A DNA stretch of 64,000 nt from NCBI GenBank assembly GCA_965219235.1, contig OZ244721.1, forward strand, positions 248,001 to 312,000. Direction: 5' to 3'. Made by a program: the position numbers and the translations under genes. Every line of letters starts with the position of its first letter. The stretch's first letter is position 1. Shown here in pieces: positions 16,386-24,741 of this stretch. Below the pieces are notes generated by a model that had not been told where the DNA came from, ran no database searches, and saw only the letters and a list, made by a program, of their open reading frames with translations. This DNA comes from CBDHCC01 sp965219235 (GTDB lineage: Bacteria > Pseudomonadota > Alphaproteobacteria > Sphingomonadales > Sphingomonadaceae).

Positions 16386-17432
16386 ATGACCGACCCCGAC
16401 CGCCTCCTCACCCCCGAGCGCACGGCCGAGGACGCCGACGCGGCGCTGCGCCCGCGCACGCTGGGCGACTTCGTGGGGCAGCGGTCGGCGCGCGAGAACC
16501 TGAAGGTGTTCATCGTCGCCGCCCGGGCGCGCGGCGAGGCGCTCGACCACGTGCTGTTCTTCGGCCCGCCCGGTCTCGGCAAGACCACGCTGGCCCAGAT
16601 CGTGGCGCGCGAGATGGGGGTGGGGTTCCGCGCCACCTCCGGCCCGGTGATCGCCAAGGGGGGCGACCTGGCGGCGTTGCTCACGAACCTGGAGGACGGC
16701 GACGTCCTGTTCATCGACGAGATCCACCGGCTCGCGCCCGCTGTGGAGGAGGTGCTCTATCCGGCCATGGAGGACCGCGCGCTCGACCTCATCATCGGCG
16801 AGGGGCCGTCGGCGCGCTCGGTCCGGATCGACCTGCCGCGCTTCACGCTGGTCGGCGCCACGACGCGGCAGGGGCTGCTGTCCACGCCCTTGAGGGACCG
16901 TTTCGGCATCCCCATCCGGCTGGTGTTCTACACCGCCGACGAGCTGGAGCGGGTCGTGACGCGCGCCGCCGGGCTGCTGGGAATGGCCATCGACGGGGGC
17001 GGGGCAGGGGAGATCGCGCGCCGGTCGCGCGGCACGCCGCGGGTGGCCGGCCGGCTGCTGCGCCGCGTGCGCGACTTCGCGGCGGTGGCGGGGGAGGGGA
17101 CCGTCACGGCGACCGTGGCCGACGCGGCGCTGACCCGGCTGGAGGTCGACCGGCTGGGGTTGGACGCGATGGACCGCCGCTACCTGGGCATGATCGCCGA
17201 TCCCTATGGCGGCGGGCCGGTCGGCGTGGAGACGCTGGCCGCTGGCCTGTCGGAGCCGCGCGACACGGTCGAGGAGGTGATCGAACCCTATCTCATCCAG
17301 CTCGGCCTGATCGCGCGCACCGCGCGCGGGCGGTGCCTGAACCCGTCCGGCTGGGCGCATCTGGGTCTGCCCGTGCCGGACGGCGCGCCGGGCGCCGGGC
17401 AGGGCGGGTTGTTCGACGGGGAGGGGGTTTAG
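16386..17432 (+). CDS. ruvB: Holliday junction branch-migration motor RuvB
   Basis: 348-aa AAA+ ATPase. Walker A GPPGLGKTTLAQIV, Walker B DVLFIDEIHRL, sensor region GATTRQGLLSTPLRDRFG, and the C-terminal winged helix (GGGPVGVETLAAGLSEPRDT). The N-terminal RPRTLGDFVGQ is typical. Forms hexameric rings on either side of RuvA and pumps DNA through the junction. It is separated from ruvC-ruvA by 6.6 kb, so it must have its own promoter between the R1 cluster and position 16386. Confidence 0.97.
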   Translation: MTDPDRLLTPERTAEDADAALRPRTLGDFVGQRSARENLKVFIVAARARGEALDHVLFFGPPGLGKTTLAQIVAREMGVGFRATSGPVIAKGGDLAALLTNLEDGDVLFIDEIHRLAPAVEEVLYPAMEDRALDLIIGEGPSARSVRIDLPRFTLVGATTRQGLLSTPLRDRFGIPIRLVFYTADELERVVTRAAGLLGMAIDGGGAGEIARRSRGTPRVAGRLLRRVRDFAAVAGEGTVTATVADAALTRLEVDRLGLDAMDRRYLGMIADPYGGGPVGVETLAAGLSEPRDTVEEVIEPYLIQLGLIARTARGRCLNPSGWAHLGLPVPDGAPGAGQGGLFDGEGV

Positions 17433-17481
17433 CGGGCGGGCTTCGCCGGCTGCGCCCTCCACGATGACGGTTTAGCGGTTC

Positions 17482-18210
17482 ATGCCGGTTTCATCCGGCC
17501 CTATGGCCGTGTCCATGACCACCGAGATCTCCACCCCCGCCGCCTTCGCCACTCTGGAGGCGATCGCCGCCGCCCGCCGCTCGGTGCGCGGGTTCAAGCC
17601 CGACCCCGTGCCCGACGAGGTGCTGCACCGCGTCTTCCGGCTCGCCGGCCTCGCGCCGTCCAACTGCAACGCCCAGCCGTGGATCACCCACGTGGTGTCC
17701 GGCGACCGGCTCCACGCGATGCGGGACCAGCTGATCGCCAACGCCAAGGCGGGACGGCTGGACAGCGATGCGGCCTATGAAGAGAACCCCTACACCGGCG
17801 TCTACAAGCAGCGGCGCATCGGCGCGGCGGTGGCCCTGTTCGAGGCGACGGGCGTGGGCCGCCACGACGCGGAGGCGCGGGGGCGCTCGATGATGCGCAA
17901 TTTCGAGCTGTTCGACGCGCCCCACGCCGCCTTCTTCTTCCTGCCGCGCGCGTTCCACCTGCACGGCGCGGCGGACGTGGGGATGTACGTCCAGACGCTG
18001 ATGCTGGCGCTGACCGCGCACGGGCTCGGCTCGTGCGCCCAGGGCGCGCTGGGTCAGCAGGCGAGCTTCGTGAAGCGCGAGCTGGGGGTGGACCCGGAGC
18101 TGATGCTGCTGTTCGGCCTGTCCTTCGGCCATCCCGACGAGGAGCACCCATCGGCGGCGGCGAGGACGGAGCGGGCTGCGCTGGAGGACGGGGTGGTGTT
18201 CCACGGCTGA
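17482..18210 (+). CDS. Nitroreductase-family FMN oxidoreductase
   Basis: 242 aa. FMN-binding start RRSVRGFKPDPVPDEVLHRV and LAGLAPSNCNAQPWITHVV are the standard nitroreductase motifs. Near the C-terminus is GLGSCAQGAL with LLFGLSFGHPDEEHP. Reduces nitro compounds or quinones using NAD(P)H; the physiological substrate is unknown. Three in-frame ATGs (17482, 17503, 17515) precede the conserved domain and the start is not certain. Encoded alone between ruvB and R3 repeats. Confidence 0.88.
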   Translation: MPVSSGPMAVSMTTEISTPAAFATLEAIAAARRSVRGFKPDPVPDEVLHRVFRLAGLAPSNCNAQPWITHVVSGDRLHAMRDQLIANAKAGRLDSDAAYEENPYTGVYKQRRIGAAVALFEATGVGRHDAEARGRSMMRNFELFDAPHAAFFFLPRAFHLHGAADVGMYVQTLMLALTAHGLGSCAQGALGQQASFVKRELGVDPELMLLFGLSFGHPDEEHPSAAARTERAALEDGVVFHG

Positions 18211-18225
18211 CCGTTTCCGGGAACT

Positions 18226-18434
18226 CCGCTCGTCCTGAGCCTGTCGAAGGAAGTACCAATGGCTCAGCTGCGGCGACCGCCAGTAGCGCCATGCCCAACG
18301 TCCTTCGACAAGCTCAGGACGAGCGGATCGGGGTTGGAGAGTTCGACGCCCGCCTGTGCGTTAGAAGCGGTCGGAGTGAAACGGTGGGTTGGCAAACTAC
18401 ATAATCACCTGCGACAAGCTCAGGCTGAGCGGGT
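18226..18434. repeat. R3 palindromic repeats (a pair plus a third copy)
   Basis: GCTCGTCCTGAGCCTGTCGA at 18228-18247 faces CTTCGACAAGCTCAGGACGA at 18303-18322, and a third copy with GACAAGCTCAGGCTGAGC is at 18413-18430. These fill the 234 bp between the convergent nitroreductase and alpha/beta-hydrolase genes. No gene is seen here. Confidence 0.88.
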
Positions 18435-18444
18435 TGTGACCCCG

Positions 18445-19389
18445 TCAGTCCCCCCCCCGCCGCGCCGCCACGCGGCGGATGAAGTCGGCGGTCTCGATCG
18501 GCTGGGTGACGGGCAGCATGTGGCCGCCATCGACCAGCTCGAGCTCGGCGTCCGGCAGCTGGTCGGCAACCCGCGACTGCAGCTCGGCGTCGAGGATCCG
18601 ATCCTGCCGGCCGTAGAGCACGCCGGTCGGGGCCTCGATCCGGCCGTAGGTGTCCATCAGCACCGGCATGTCGTCGCGCATCGCGCGCAGGTCGTCCGAC
18701 GCGTTGAGGAAGGCGGACGGGCGCAGGCCCAGATAGCCGCCGCCGACGGTCGCCCAGTCGGCGGGCGGCGTCTCCGGACCGAACACGACCGCCAGCGTCT
18801 CCCGGCCGCGCAGCACGGCGGCCGGGGTGGCGAGCGTCCAGGCGACGGCGCGGCGCACCGCCGGCGATTCGATGGCCAGCGCGCGGAACACCGCCGGCGG
18901 CTCCGCCACGGGTTGGGTCAGAGGGGCCACGAGCGCCAGCGCGCCGACCAGCTCGGGCCGGTCGGCGGCCAGCCGCAGCGCCACCGCGCCGCCCAGCGAA
19001 TGGCCGACCACGGTGGGCCGGTCGAGCGCCAGCGCCTCGATCACCCGGGCGACGTGCGCCGCCTGCCGGCCCAGCCCTGCCGCGCCCGGCTCGCCGCGGG
19101 TCGAATGGCCGCTGCCCGACCGATCGATCGCGACCACGCGGAAGTCGCCCGTCAGCCGCTCGACCAGCGAGTGCGCGAAATTGCCGATCTGGCCGCCCAG
19201 CCCGTGGATCAGCACCAGCGGCGGCCCCTCGCCCGAGTCGGTGTAGTGGACGCGCTCGCCGTCCAGATGGAGGAAGCGGCCCTGCGGCGGCACCGCGCGC
19301 CTCACCCCGCGCGCGACCAGCGCCGTGCCGGCGACCGCCGCCCCCGCGACCGCGCCGGTCCCGACCAGCAGCTTCGTCAGTGTTCTCAT
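18445..19389 (-). CDS. Membrane-anchored alpha/beta hydrolase
   Basis: 314 aa. An N-terminal hydrophobic helix (LLVGTGAVAGAAVAGTALVA) is probably an uncleaved anchor. The hydrolase core has the oxyanion region LVLIHGLGGQ, the nucleophile elbow VVGHSLGGAVAL, an acidic residue in VLYGRQDRILD and a histidine in VDGGHMLPVTQP, giving a complete Ser-Asp-His triad. Esterase or lipase-like; substrate unknown. Divergent from the cobalamin riboswitch. Confidence 0.88.
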   Translation of the reverse strand: MRTLTKLLVGTGAVAGAAVAGTALVARGVRRAVPPQGRFLHLDGERVHYTDSGEGPPLVLIHGLGGQIGNFAHSLVERLTGDFRVVAIDRSGSGHSTRGEPGAAGLGRQAAHVARVIEALALDRPTVVGHSLGGAVALRLAADRPELVGALALVAPLTQPVAEPPAVFRALAIESPAVRRAVAWTLATPAAVLRGRETLAVVFGPETPPADWATVGGGYLGLRPSAFLNASDDLRAMRDDMPVLMDTYGRIEAPTGVLYGRQDRILDAELQSRVADQLPDAELELVDGGHMLPVTQPIETADFIRRVAARRGGD

Positions 19390-19469
19390 GGGTCTCTCCT
19401 TCCCGCCTCAACGCGCGAGGGCGGCGCGAAGTCGCTTGACCGAACCGGGTGCGCCACGGCATGGACGCA

Positions 19470-19642
19470 GGCGGATGGTCCGCGCGAGAGCGTGGCGAAG
19501 AGGGAAGCCGGTGCGACACCGGCGCTGTGCCCGCAACTGTGAGCCGGGAGCTCGCGATCCATATGTCACTGGCGGCTCGTCCGCCGGGAAGACGGATCGC
19601 ACATGAGCGACGATCGGCGAGCCAGGAGACCTGCCATCCGCG
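19470..19642 (+). promoter_or_regulatory. Cobalamin (B12) riboswitch
   Basis: The leader of btuB contains the conserved cobalamin aptamer elements in order: AGGGAAGCCGGTGCGACACC, then GCTGTGCCCGCAACTGTGAG (the B12 box region), then GAGCCAGGAGACCTGCC. The outer stem P1 can form from CGGATGG (19472-19478) and CCATCCG (19634-19640). High adenosylcobalamin should repress the btu operon downstream. Boundaries are approximate. Confidence 0.93.
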
Positions 19643-19678
19643 TCGTTCGTGCCGGGGCCGGGTCCAGCCTTGGGTGCG

Positions 19679-19698
19679 GGACGGGAGAACCGTCCTTT
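19679..19698 (+). terminator. Possible riboswitch expression-platform hairpin
   Basis: GGACGG-GAGAA-CCGTCC followed by TTT, ~40 nt after the aptamer. The stem is only 6 bp and the T-run is short, so it may be an attenuator or simply part of the leader fold. The btuB start codon is ~110 nt further downstream. Confidence 0.4.
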
Positions 19699-19809
19699 GC
19701 AGCGACAGTCGTGGCCGGTCTCCGGCGTCGGGCGTCCCGCGCCCGGCGGGCCATGTGTCGTTGATGGGCGCGCCAGGTCGGCGAGGCGCGCGCGAAGGAC
19801 CGTTCCGCC

Positions 19810-21705
19810 ATGACCCGACTGCCCATCCTCTCCCTCGTCCTGGTCTCCGCCTCCGCCCGCGCGGAGCCGGTCGATCTGCCGGACGCCGCCGATTCCACCG
19901 GCATCGTCGTCACCGCCAACCGCACCGAACGCCCGCTGGCCCAGGTCGCGGAGTCCGTCACCGTGATCGACACGGCCGAGATCGAGCGCCGCCAGCCGCT
20001 CACCGTCACCGACCTGCTGCGGACCGAGCCGGGGGTCACCGTCACCCGCAACGGCGGCGTGGGCGGAGTCGGCGGCGTGTCGATCCGGGGTGCGAACGCC
20101 GATCAGACGCTCGTGCTGATCGACGGGGTGCGGATCAACGACCCGTCCGCGCCCGCCGCCGGCTTCAACTTCGGCGATCTTCTGGCGGGCCAGATCGGGC
20201 GCGTCGAGCTGGTGCGCGGATCGCCCGGCGTGATCTGGGGCAGCCAGGCGATCGGCGGGGTGGTGAACCTCATCACCCGGCCGCCGACCGACGACCCCCG
20301 CCTGACGCTGCGTGGCGAGGGCGGCTGGCGCGACACCGCCAATTTTTCGGCCAATGCCAGCGGGGCGCTCGGCCCGGTGCGCGCCAGCGTCGGCGGCAGC
20401 TACCTGCGCACGGACAACATCTCCGCCTTTGCGGACGGCACGGAGCGCGATCCCTACCGCAACGTCGGCGCGCACGCGCGCGTCGAGGTGGCGCTGACGG
20501 ACGCGCTGGGCCTCGACCTGCGCGGCTTCCACACGGACGCGAAGGCGAACATCGACGGCTTCGACTTTGCGACCTTCCAGCTGACCGACACCGCCGACAC
20601 GACGCGTTCCAAGCAATATGTCGGTTATGCCGGCGTCAACCTGGCGCTGCTGAACGGACGGTTTCGCAACCGCGTCGCCTATTCGGCCACACGTATCAAC
20701 CGGGCGGACCGCAACGGCGACGGCAACCCGACCTTCGACGCCAAGGGCACGATCGAGCGGGTGGAGTATCAGGGCGTGCTCACCCCCGTCGCCGCCGTGG
20801 AGGCGGTGTTCGGCGCGGAGCACGAGCACACGAAGAGCCGCACGGAGGGCTTCGGCGCGGTCGATCGCGCCGCCCGCGACCTGGACAGCGTCTATGGCCA
20901 GCTCGCGATCACCCCGGCGGCGCGGCTGACGGTCACCGGCGGCGCGCGCTACGACGATCACGAGAGCTTCGGGTCGAACACCAGCCTGGGGGCGGGCGCG
21001 GTGTGGTCGCCGGTCACCCCGCTGACGCTGCGCGCAACCTATGGCGAGGGGTTCAAGGTGCCGTCGCTGTTCCAGCTGTCGGCCGGCTTCGCGATCGGCA
21101 ATGCGCGTCTTCAGCCCGAACGCGCCCGGTCCTACGAGGCGGGCGCGGCGCTGCGGCTGGCGGACGGGCGGGTGGAACTGGGCGCGACCGTCTATCGCCG
21201 CGACACCCGCGACCTGATCGTCTATCTCTCCTGCTTCCAGGACCCGAGCCCGATCTGCGTCGATCGGCCCAACGGGGTGTATGACAACGTCGCGCGCGCA
21301 CGCGCCGAGGGGGTGGAGCTGACGGCCACCATATCGCCCGTGCCAGCCCTGTCGATCCGGGGCGAAGTTTCGCTGATCGACGCCACCGACCGCGACACGG
21401 GGCTGGACCTCGCCCGCCGGCCCCAGCAGACCGTCAGCGTGCTGGCCGACTATCGCTGGCCGTTCGGGCTGGAAACGGGGGCGACCGTGCTGCATGTCGG
21501 CGACAGTTTCGACGATGCCTTCGAAAGCGTCCCGCTGGACGGTTATGTGCTGGTCGACCTGCGCGCGAGCTATCCGCTCGGCGAGCGGTTCGCGCTGACG
21601 GCCCGGGTCGAGAACCTGTTCGACGAACGCTACCAGACGGCGGCGCGCTACGGCCAGCCGGGCCGGGCGGCCTATGCCGGACTGCGGGTGGCGTTGGGGC
21701 GGTGA
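19810..21705 (+). CDS. btuB: TonB-dependent vitamin B12 receptor BtuB
   Basis: 631 aa, outer membrane. Signal peptide at the N-terminus (LPILSLVLVSASARA), then a TonB-box-like stretch (TGIVVTANR) and plug domain (VSIRGANADQTLVLIDGVRI, VELVRGSPGVIWGSQAIGGVVNLIT). A 22-strand-type barrel ends with RVENLFDERYQTAARY and the aromatic-type tail. Moves cobalamin into the periplasm using TonB energy. It follows the cobalamin riboswitch and precedes btuF with a 4-bp overlap, which makes the substrate assignment firm. Confidence 0.94.
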   Translation: MTRLPILSLVLVSASARAEPVDLPDAADSTGIVVTANRTERPLAQVAESVTVIDTAEIERRQPLTVTDLLRTEPGVTVTRNGGVGGVGGVSIRGANADQTLVLIDGVRINDPSAPAAGFNFGDLLAGQIGRVELVRGSPGVIWGSQAIGGVVNLITRPPTDDPRLTLRGEGGWRDTANFSANASGALGPVRASVGGSYLRTDNISAFADGTERDPYRNVGAHARVEVALTDALGLDLRGFHTDAKANIDGFDFATFQLTDTADTTRSKQYVGYAGVNLALLNGRFRNRVAYSATRINRADRNGDGNPTFDAKGTIERVEYQGVLTPVAAVEAVFGAEHEHTKSRTEGFGAVDRAARDLDSVYGQLAITPAARLTVTGGARYDDHESFGSNTSLGAGAVWSPVTPLTLRATYGEGFKVPSLFQLSAGFAIGNARLQPERARSYEAGAALRLADGRVELGATVYRRDTRDLIVYLSCFQDPSPICVDRPNGVYDNVARARAEGVELTATISPVPALSIRGEVSLIDATDRDTGLDLARRPQQTVSVLADYRWPFGLETGATVLHVGDSFDDAFESVPLDGYVLVDLRASYPLGERFALTARVENLFDERYQTAARYGQPGRAAYAGLRVALGR

Positions 21706-22631
21706 GGGGAGAGGCGAAGAGCCACCGCAGGTGGCGGAAGGGAGAGGGGATTGTCCGCCAAACGAACGTCTTTGCGGATGTTCCCCTCTCCCAACCCTCT
21801 CCCCTGAAGGGGAAAGGGCTTCTCCCTCTCTCCCTCCTCCTCGCCGCCTGCGCCCCCGCGCCGCCGCCCGTCGCACCCGCCCATCCGCAGCGGGTCGTCT
21901 CCCTCGACTATTGCGCCGACCAGTGGCTGCTGAAGCTGCTGCCCCGCGACCGCATCCTCGCGCTCTCGCCCGACGCGACGCGCTCCTTTTCCTACCTGCG
22001 CCGCCAAGCCGAGGGCGTGCCCACCGTCCGCCCCCGCGCCGAGGACGCGCTGGTGCTGCGCCCCGACCTCGTCGTGCGCTCCTATGGCGGAGGACCGGGC
22101 GCGGCGGCGGCGTTCGAGCGGGCGGGGGTGCCGGTGCTGCAACTGCCCTTCGCCGAGACTCTGGCCGAGGTGCGCGCCGCCTCGCTCAGCGTGGCGCAGG
22201 CGCTGGGCGAGCCCGCCAAGGGCCGGGCGATCGCGGCGGAGTGGGACCGCCGCCTCGCGGCACTTCGGGCACCGCGCCGCCGGGTGAGCGTCCTCTACCT
22301 GACGCCCGGCGGCGTCACGAGCGGGCGGGACACGCTGGTGGGCCGGATGATGGCCGCCGCCGGCCTCGCCAACACCGCGCCCGCGCCCGGCTGGTCGCCG
22401 CTGCCGTTGGAGCGGCTGGCGAGCCGTTCACCCGACCTCGTGGTGGCCGGCGTGTTCGACGGTGGCACGACCGGCGTGGACCGCTGGAGCGCGGCGCGGC
22501 ATCCTGTCTCGAAGCGGCTGCTGGCGAGCCGGCCCGTGGTGCCGCTGCCCGGCGCGATGACGGCGTGCGGCGCGTGGTTCGTGATGGACGGGGTGGAGGC
22601 GATGGCACGGGCGCGGGAGGGGGTGGAGTGA
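21702..22631 (+). CDS. btuF: Cobalamin ABC transporter substrate-binding lipoprotein BtuF-like
   Basis: 309 aa from GTG 21702, overlapping the btuB stop (GTGA). The periplasmic-binding-protein fold starts at QRVVSLDYCADQWLLKLL and ends around MDGVEAMARA. A lipobox-like LLAAC follows a hydrophobic run, so the mature protein is probably a lipoprotein. The first ~45 codons are unusual: they are encoded by an R5 palindrome pair, which also provides the run just before the hydrophobic core of the signal. Either the long leader is translated and cleaved, or an unrecognised non-ATG start nearer the lipobox is used. Delivers B12 to BtuCD. Confidence 0.85.
   Translation: MRGEAKSHRRWRKGEGIVRQTNVFADVPLSQPSPLKGKGLLPLSLLLAACAPAPPPVAPAHPQRVVSLDYCADQWLLKLLPRDRILALSPDATRSFSYLRRQAEGVPTVRPRAEDALVLRPDLVVRSYGGGPGAAAAFERAGVPVLQLPFAETLAEVRAASLSVAQALGEPAKGRAIAAEWDRRLAALRAPRRRVSVLYLTPGGVTSGRDTLVGRMMAAAGLANTAPAPGWSPLPLERLASRSPDLVVAGVFDGGTTGVDRWSAARHPVSKRLLASRPVVPLPGAMTACGAWFVMDGVEAMARAREGVE
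21708..21828. repeat. R5 repeat pair overlapping the btuF 5' end
   Basis: GGGGAGAGG...AGGTGGCGGAAGGGAGAGGGG faces CCCCTCTCCCAACCCTCTCCCCTGAAGGGG, with an inner TGTCCGCCAAACGAACGTCTTTGCGGA segment. The whole pair is read through by the btuF frame. Confidence 0.75.
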
Positions 22632-22644
22632 GGAGGGCGATCGA

Positions 22645-22673
22645 ACTCCCCTCCCTGCGTGCAGGGAGGGCAG
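22645..22673. repeat. Single R4 palindrome between btuF and btuC
   Basis: CTCCCCTCCCTGCGTGCAGGGAGGG hairpin in the 51-bp btuF-btuC junction. Confidence 0.75.
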
Positions 22674-22682
22674 CCGGTTCGC

Positions 22683-23666
22683 ATGACCCCCCGCGCCCTC
22701 ACCCTCACCCTGGCGGCCGCGTCGGTTGTCCTCCTCCTCGCCTCCTGCCTGCTCGGGTCCGTCCCGCTGCCGCCGGCGCGGATGCTGGCGGCGCTAGGGG
22801 GAAGCGGGACGCCGGGCGACCGGGTGATCGTGTGGTCGATCCGCCTGCCGCGCGCTGTGGCGGCGTTCGGGGTGGGGGCGCTGCTGGGGCTCAGCGGGGC
22901 GGCGTTGCAGGGCCTGCTGCGCAATCCGCTCGCCGAGCCGGGGGTGCTCGGCGTCTCCGCCACGGCCGCGCTCGCCGCGACGGTCACGCTGGCGCTGGGG
23001 GCCGGCGCGGTGGGCGGCTGGGTGGTGCCGGTCGCCACGCTCGGCGGCGCGCTGGCCGCCACCGCGCTGATCGCCGCCGTCGCGATCCGCACGCGCTCGG
23101 CCGTCACGCTGATCCTGGTCGGCGTGGCGCTGTCCAGCTTCGCGGGCGCGGTGATGGCGCTGACCATGAGCCTGTCGACCAACCCCTTCACGCTGGCCGA
23201 CCTGGTCAACTGGACGCTGGGGTCGGTGGCCAACCGGGGCTGGCCCGACCTGTGGCTGGCGCTGCCGCCGGCCGCGCTGGGCTGCGCCGTGCTGTGGGCG
23301 AGCCGCCGCGGGCTGTCGGCGCTGACGCTGGGTGAGGAGGCGGCGGCGGGCCTCGGCCTCGACCTCGCGCGCCAGCGGCTGGCGGTGGTGGTCGGGGCGG
23401 GGCTGGCGACCGGCGCGGCGGTGGCGGTGGCGGGCGCGATCGGTTTCGTCGGCATCGTCGCCCCGCATCTGGTGAGGGGCTGGGTCGGCCACGACCCGGC
23501 GCGCTCGCTTACGCCGTCGGCGCTGCTGGGCGGGCTGTTGCTGCTGGCGGCCGACATCCTGGTGCGGTTGCTGCCCGGCGAGGGCGAGCTGAATTTGGGC
23601 GTGGTGGCGGCGCTGGTCGGCGCGCCCGCCTTCGCCTGGATCGCGGCGAGGCGCGGGCGGTCGTGA
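22683..23666 (+). CDS. btuC: Cobalamin ABC transporter permease BtuC (FecCD family)
   Basis: 327 aa from ATG 22683; a GTG at 22659 would start inside the R4 palindrome and is rejected. About ten membrane helices. Family motifs are LPRAVAAFGVGALLGLSGAALQG, here split around the GALLGLSGAALQGLLRNPLA core, then LGVSATAALAATV, WTLGSV, and the cytoplasmic coupling loop region IGFVGIVAPHLVR. Pairs with BtuD and receives B12 from BtuF. An R2 element separates it from btuD. Confidence 0.92.
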   Translation: MTPRALTLTLAAASVVLLLASCLLGSVPLPPARMLAALGGSGTPGDRVIVWSIRLPRAVAAFGVGALLGLSGAALQGLLRNPLAEPGVLGVSATAALAATVTLALGAGAVGGWVVPVATLGGALAATALIAAVAIRTRSAVTLILVGVALSSFAGAVMALTMSLSTNPFTLADLVNWTLGSVANRGWPDLWLALPPAALGCAVLWASRRGLSALTLGEEAAAGLGLDLARQRLAVVVGAGLATGAAVAVAGAIGFVGIVAPHLVRGWVGHDPARSLTPSALLGGLLLLAADILVRLLPGEGELNLGVVAALVGAPAFAWIAARRGRS

Positions 23667-23695
23667 GGCCCTGTCCCACAAGGTCGCGCTCGTCC

Positions 23696-23791
23696 GTGCT
23701 CCTGCGAAAGCAGGAGCCTATTGTGGGTGCGACCGGACGACGGCCTGAGCAGGTTGAGAGCGGAAATGGGCTCCTGCTTTCGCAGGAGCAC
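23696..23791. repeat. R2 palindromic element, 96 nt
   Basis: Begins GTGCTCCTGCGAAAGCAGG and ends CCTGCTTTCGCAGGAGCAC, so its termini are inverted repeats of each other and each terminus is itself a hairpin. The 51-nt core is shared with the copy at 28649-28744 (87 of 96 positions identical by hand alignment). Intergenic between btuC and btuD. Confidence 0.93.
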
Positions 23792-23820
23792 GAAAGCGGG
23801 ACAGGCGAGCGCGACCGGTC

Positions 23821-24588
23821 ATGATTACCCTAAACCTTCACACCCTCTCCCACGCGCCGCTCCTCCACGACGCCACCCTGACCCTTGCGCCCGGTGAGTT
23901 GGTGGCGCTGCTCGGCCCCAATGGGGCGGGCAAGACTACCCTGCTCCGCACTGCGCTGGGGCTGCTGCCCGCCACGTCGGGCACCGTGACGCTCGACGGC
24001 CGGCCGCTGGCGAACCTGTCTGCCTCAGAGCGGGCGAGGGCGGTCGCCTACCTGCCCCAGGCGCGCGAGATCGCCTGGCCGATTGCCGTGCGCGACGTGG
24101 TGGCGCTCGGCCGGTTCGCGCATGGGGCCACTCTGGGCCGACTCTCGCCGGAGGATGCGGCGGCGGTGGACCGGGTGATGGCGGACTGCGAGCTGACCGC
24201 CTTCGCCCACCGCCGCGCGGACACGCTGTCGGGCGGCGAGGCGGCGCGGATGCACCTGGCGCGCGCTCTGGCGGGCGAGGCGGCGCTGGTGCTGGCGGAC
24301 GAGCCGGTGGCCGCGCTCGACCCGCTCCACGCCCACCGGGTGCTGGGCCTGCTGCGCGATGCCACCCGAACTGACCAGGGCGTGCTGACCGTGCTCCACG
24401 ACCTCAACCTGGCGGCCGCCTATGCCGACCGGCTGGTGTGGATGGCGGACGGACGGATCGTGGCGGACGGGACGGTGGCCGACACGCTGACGGCGGCGCG
24501 GGTGCGGGCGGTCTATGGCGTAGAGGCGGAGGTGTCGCTGGACCCGCCCAACGTGGTGGTGCGGGGGGTGGCGGGGATGGGGGACTGA
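23821..24588 (+). CDS. btuD: Cobalamin ABC transporter ATPase BtuD
   Basis: 255 aa. Walker A LLGPNGAGKTTLLRT, signature LSGGEAARMHLARAL, Walker B LVLADEPVAALD, H-loop VLHDLNLAA. The FepC/BtuD subgroup traits (YLPQAREIAWPIAVRDVVALGR, split here around the PQ of the Q-loop) are typical. Energises BtuC. Last gene of the riboswitch-controlled btuBFCD set, 154 bp after btuC because of the R2 insertion. Confidence 0.93.
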   Translation: MITLNLHTLSHAPLLHDATLTLAPGELVALLGPNGAGKTTLLRTALGLLPATSGTVTLDGRPLANLSASERARAVAYLPQAREIAWPIAVRDVVALGRFAHGATLGRLSPEDAAAVDRVMADCELTAFAHRRADTLSGGEAARMHLARALAGEAALVLADEPVAALDPLHAHRVLGLLRDATRTDQGVLTVLHDLNLAAAYADRLVWMADGRIVADGTVADTLTAARVRAVYGVEAEVSLDPPNVVVRGVAGMGD

Positions 24589-24599
24589 ATCCTGTCCAC

Positions 24600-24699
24600 G
24601 TCGCCCCGGGCTTGACCCGGGGTCCAGCTGCCTGGGGCGCTCATCCTGCGACAGAGGGTAAGACGCTGGACCCCGGCTCAAGGCCCGGGTGACGGGATG
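24600..24699. repeat. R6 palindromic repeat pair
   Basis: GTCGCCCCGGGCTTGACCCG with GGGTCCAGCTGC faces GCTGGACCCCGGCTCAAGGC with CCGGGTGACGGG. A second pair of the same family is at 49.7 kb. Between btuD and the convergent glycosyltransferase gene. Confidence 0.88.
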
Positions 24700-24712
24700 G
24701 GTTGAGGAACGA

Positions 24713-24741
24713 GGCTTCGACAGGCTCAGCCTGAGCGGGTT
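24713..24741. repeat. Single R3 palindrome overlapping a stop codon
   Basis: GGCTTCGACAGGCTCAGCCT followed by GAGCGG. The TGA of the glycosyltransferase on the minus strand (24728-24726) lies within the palindrome, so the last few residues of that protein come from the repeat. Confidence 0.85.

Noticed and set aside
22659..22682. GTG start for btuC at 22659
   Set aside because: Lies inside an R4 palindrome; ATG 22683 matches the family start.
23696..23791. Insertion sequence
   Set aside because: No transposase is encoded in or near any R2 copy; the unit is 96 nt and non-coding by itself.
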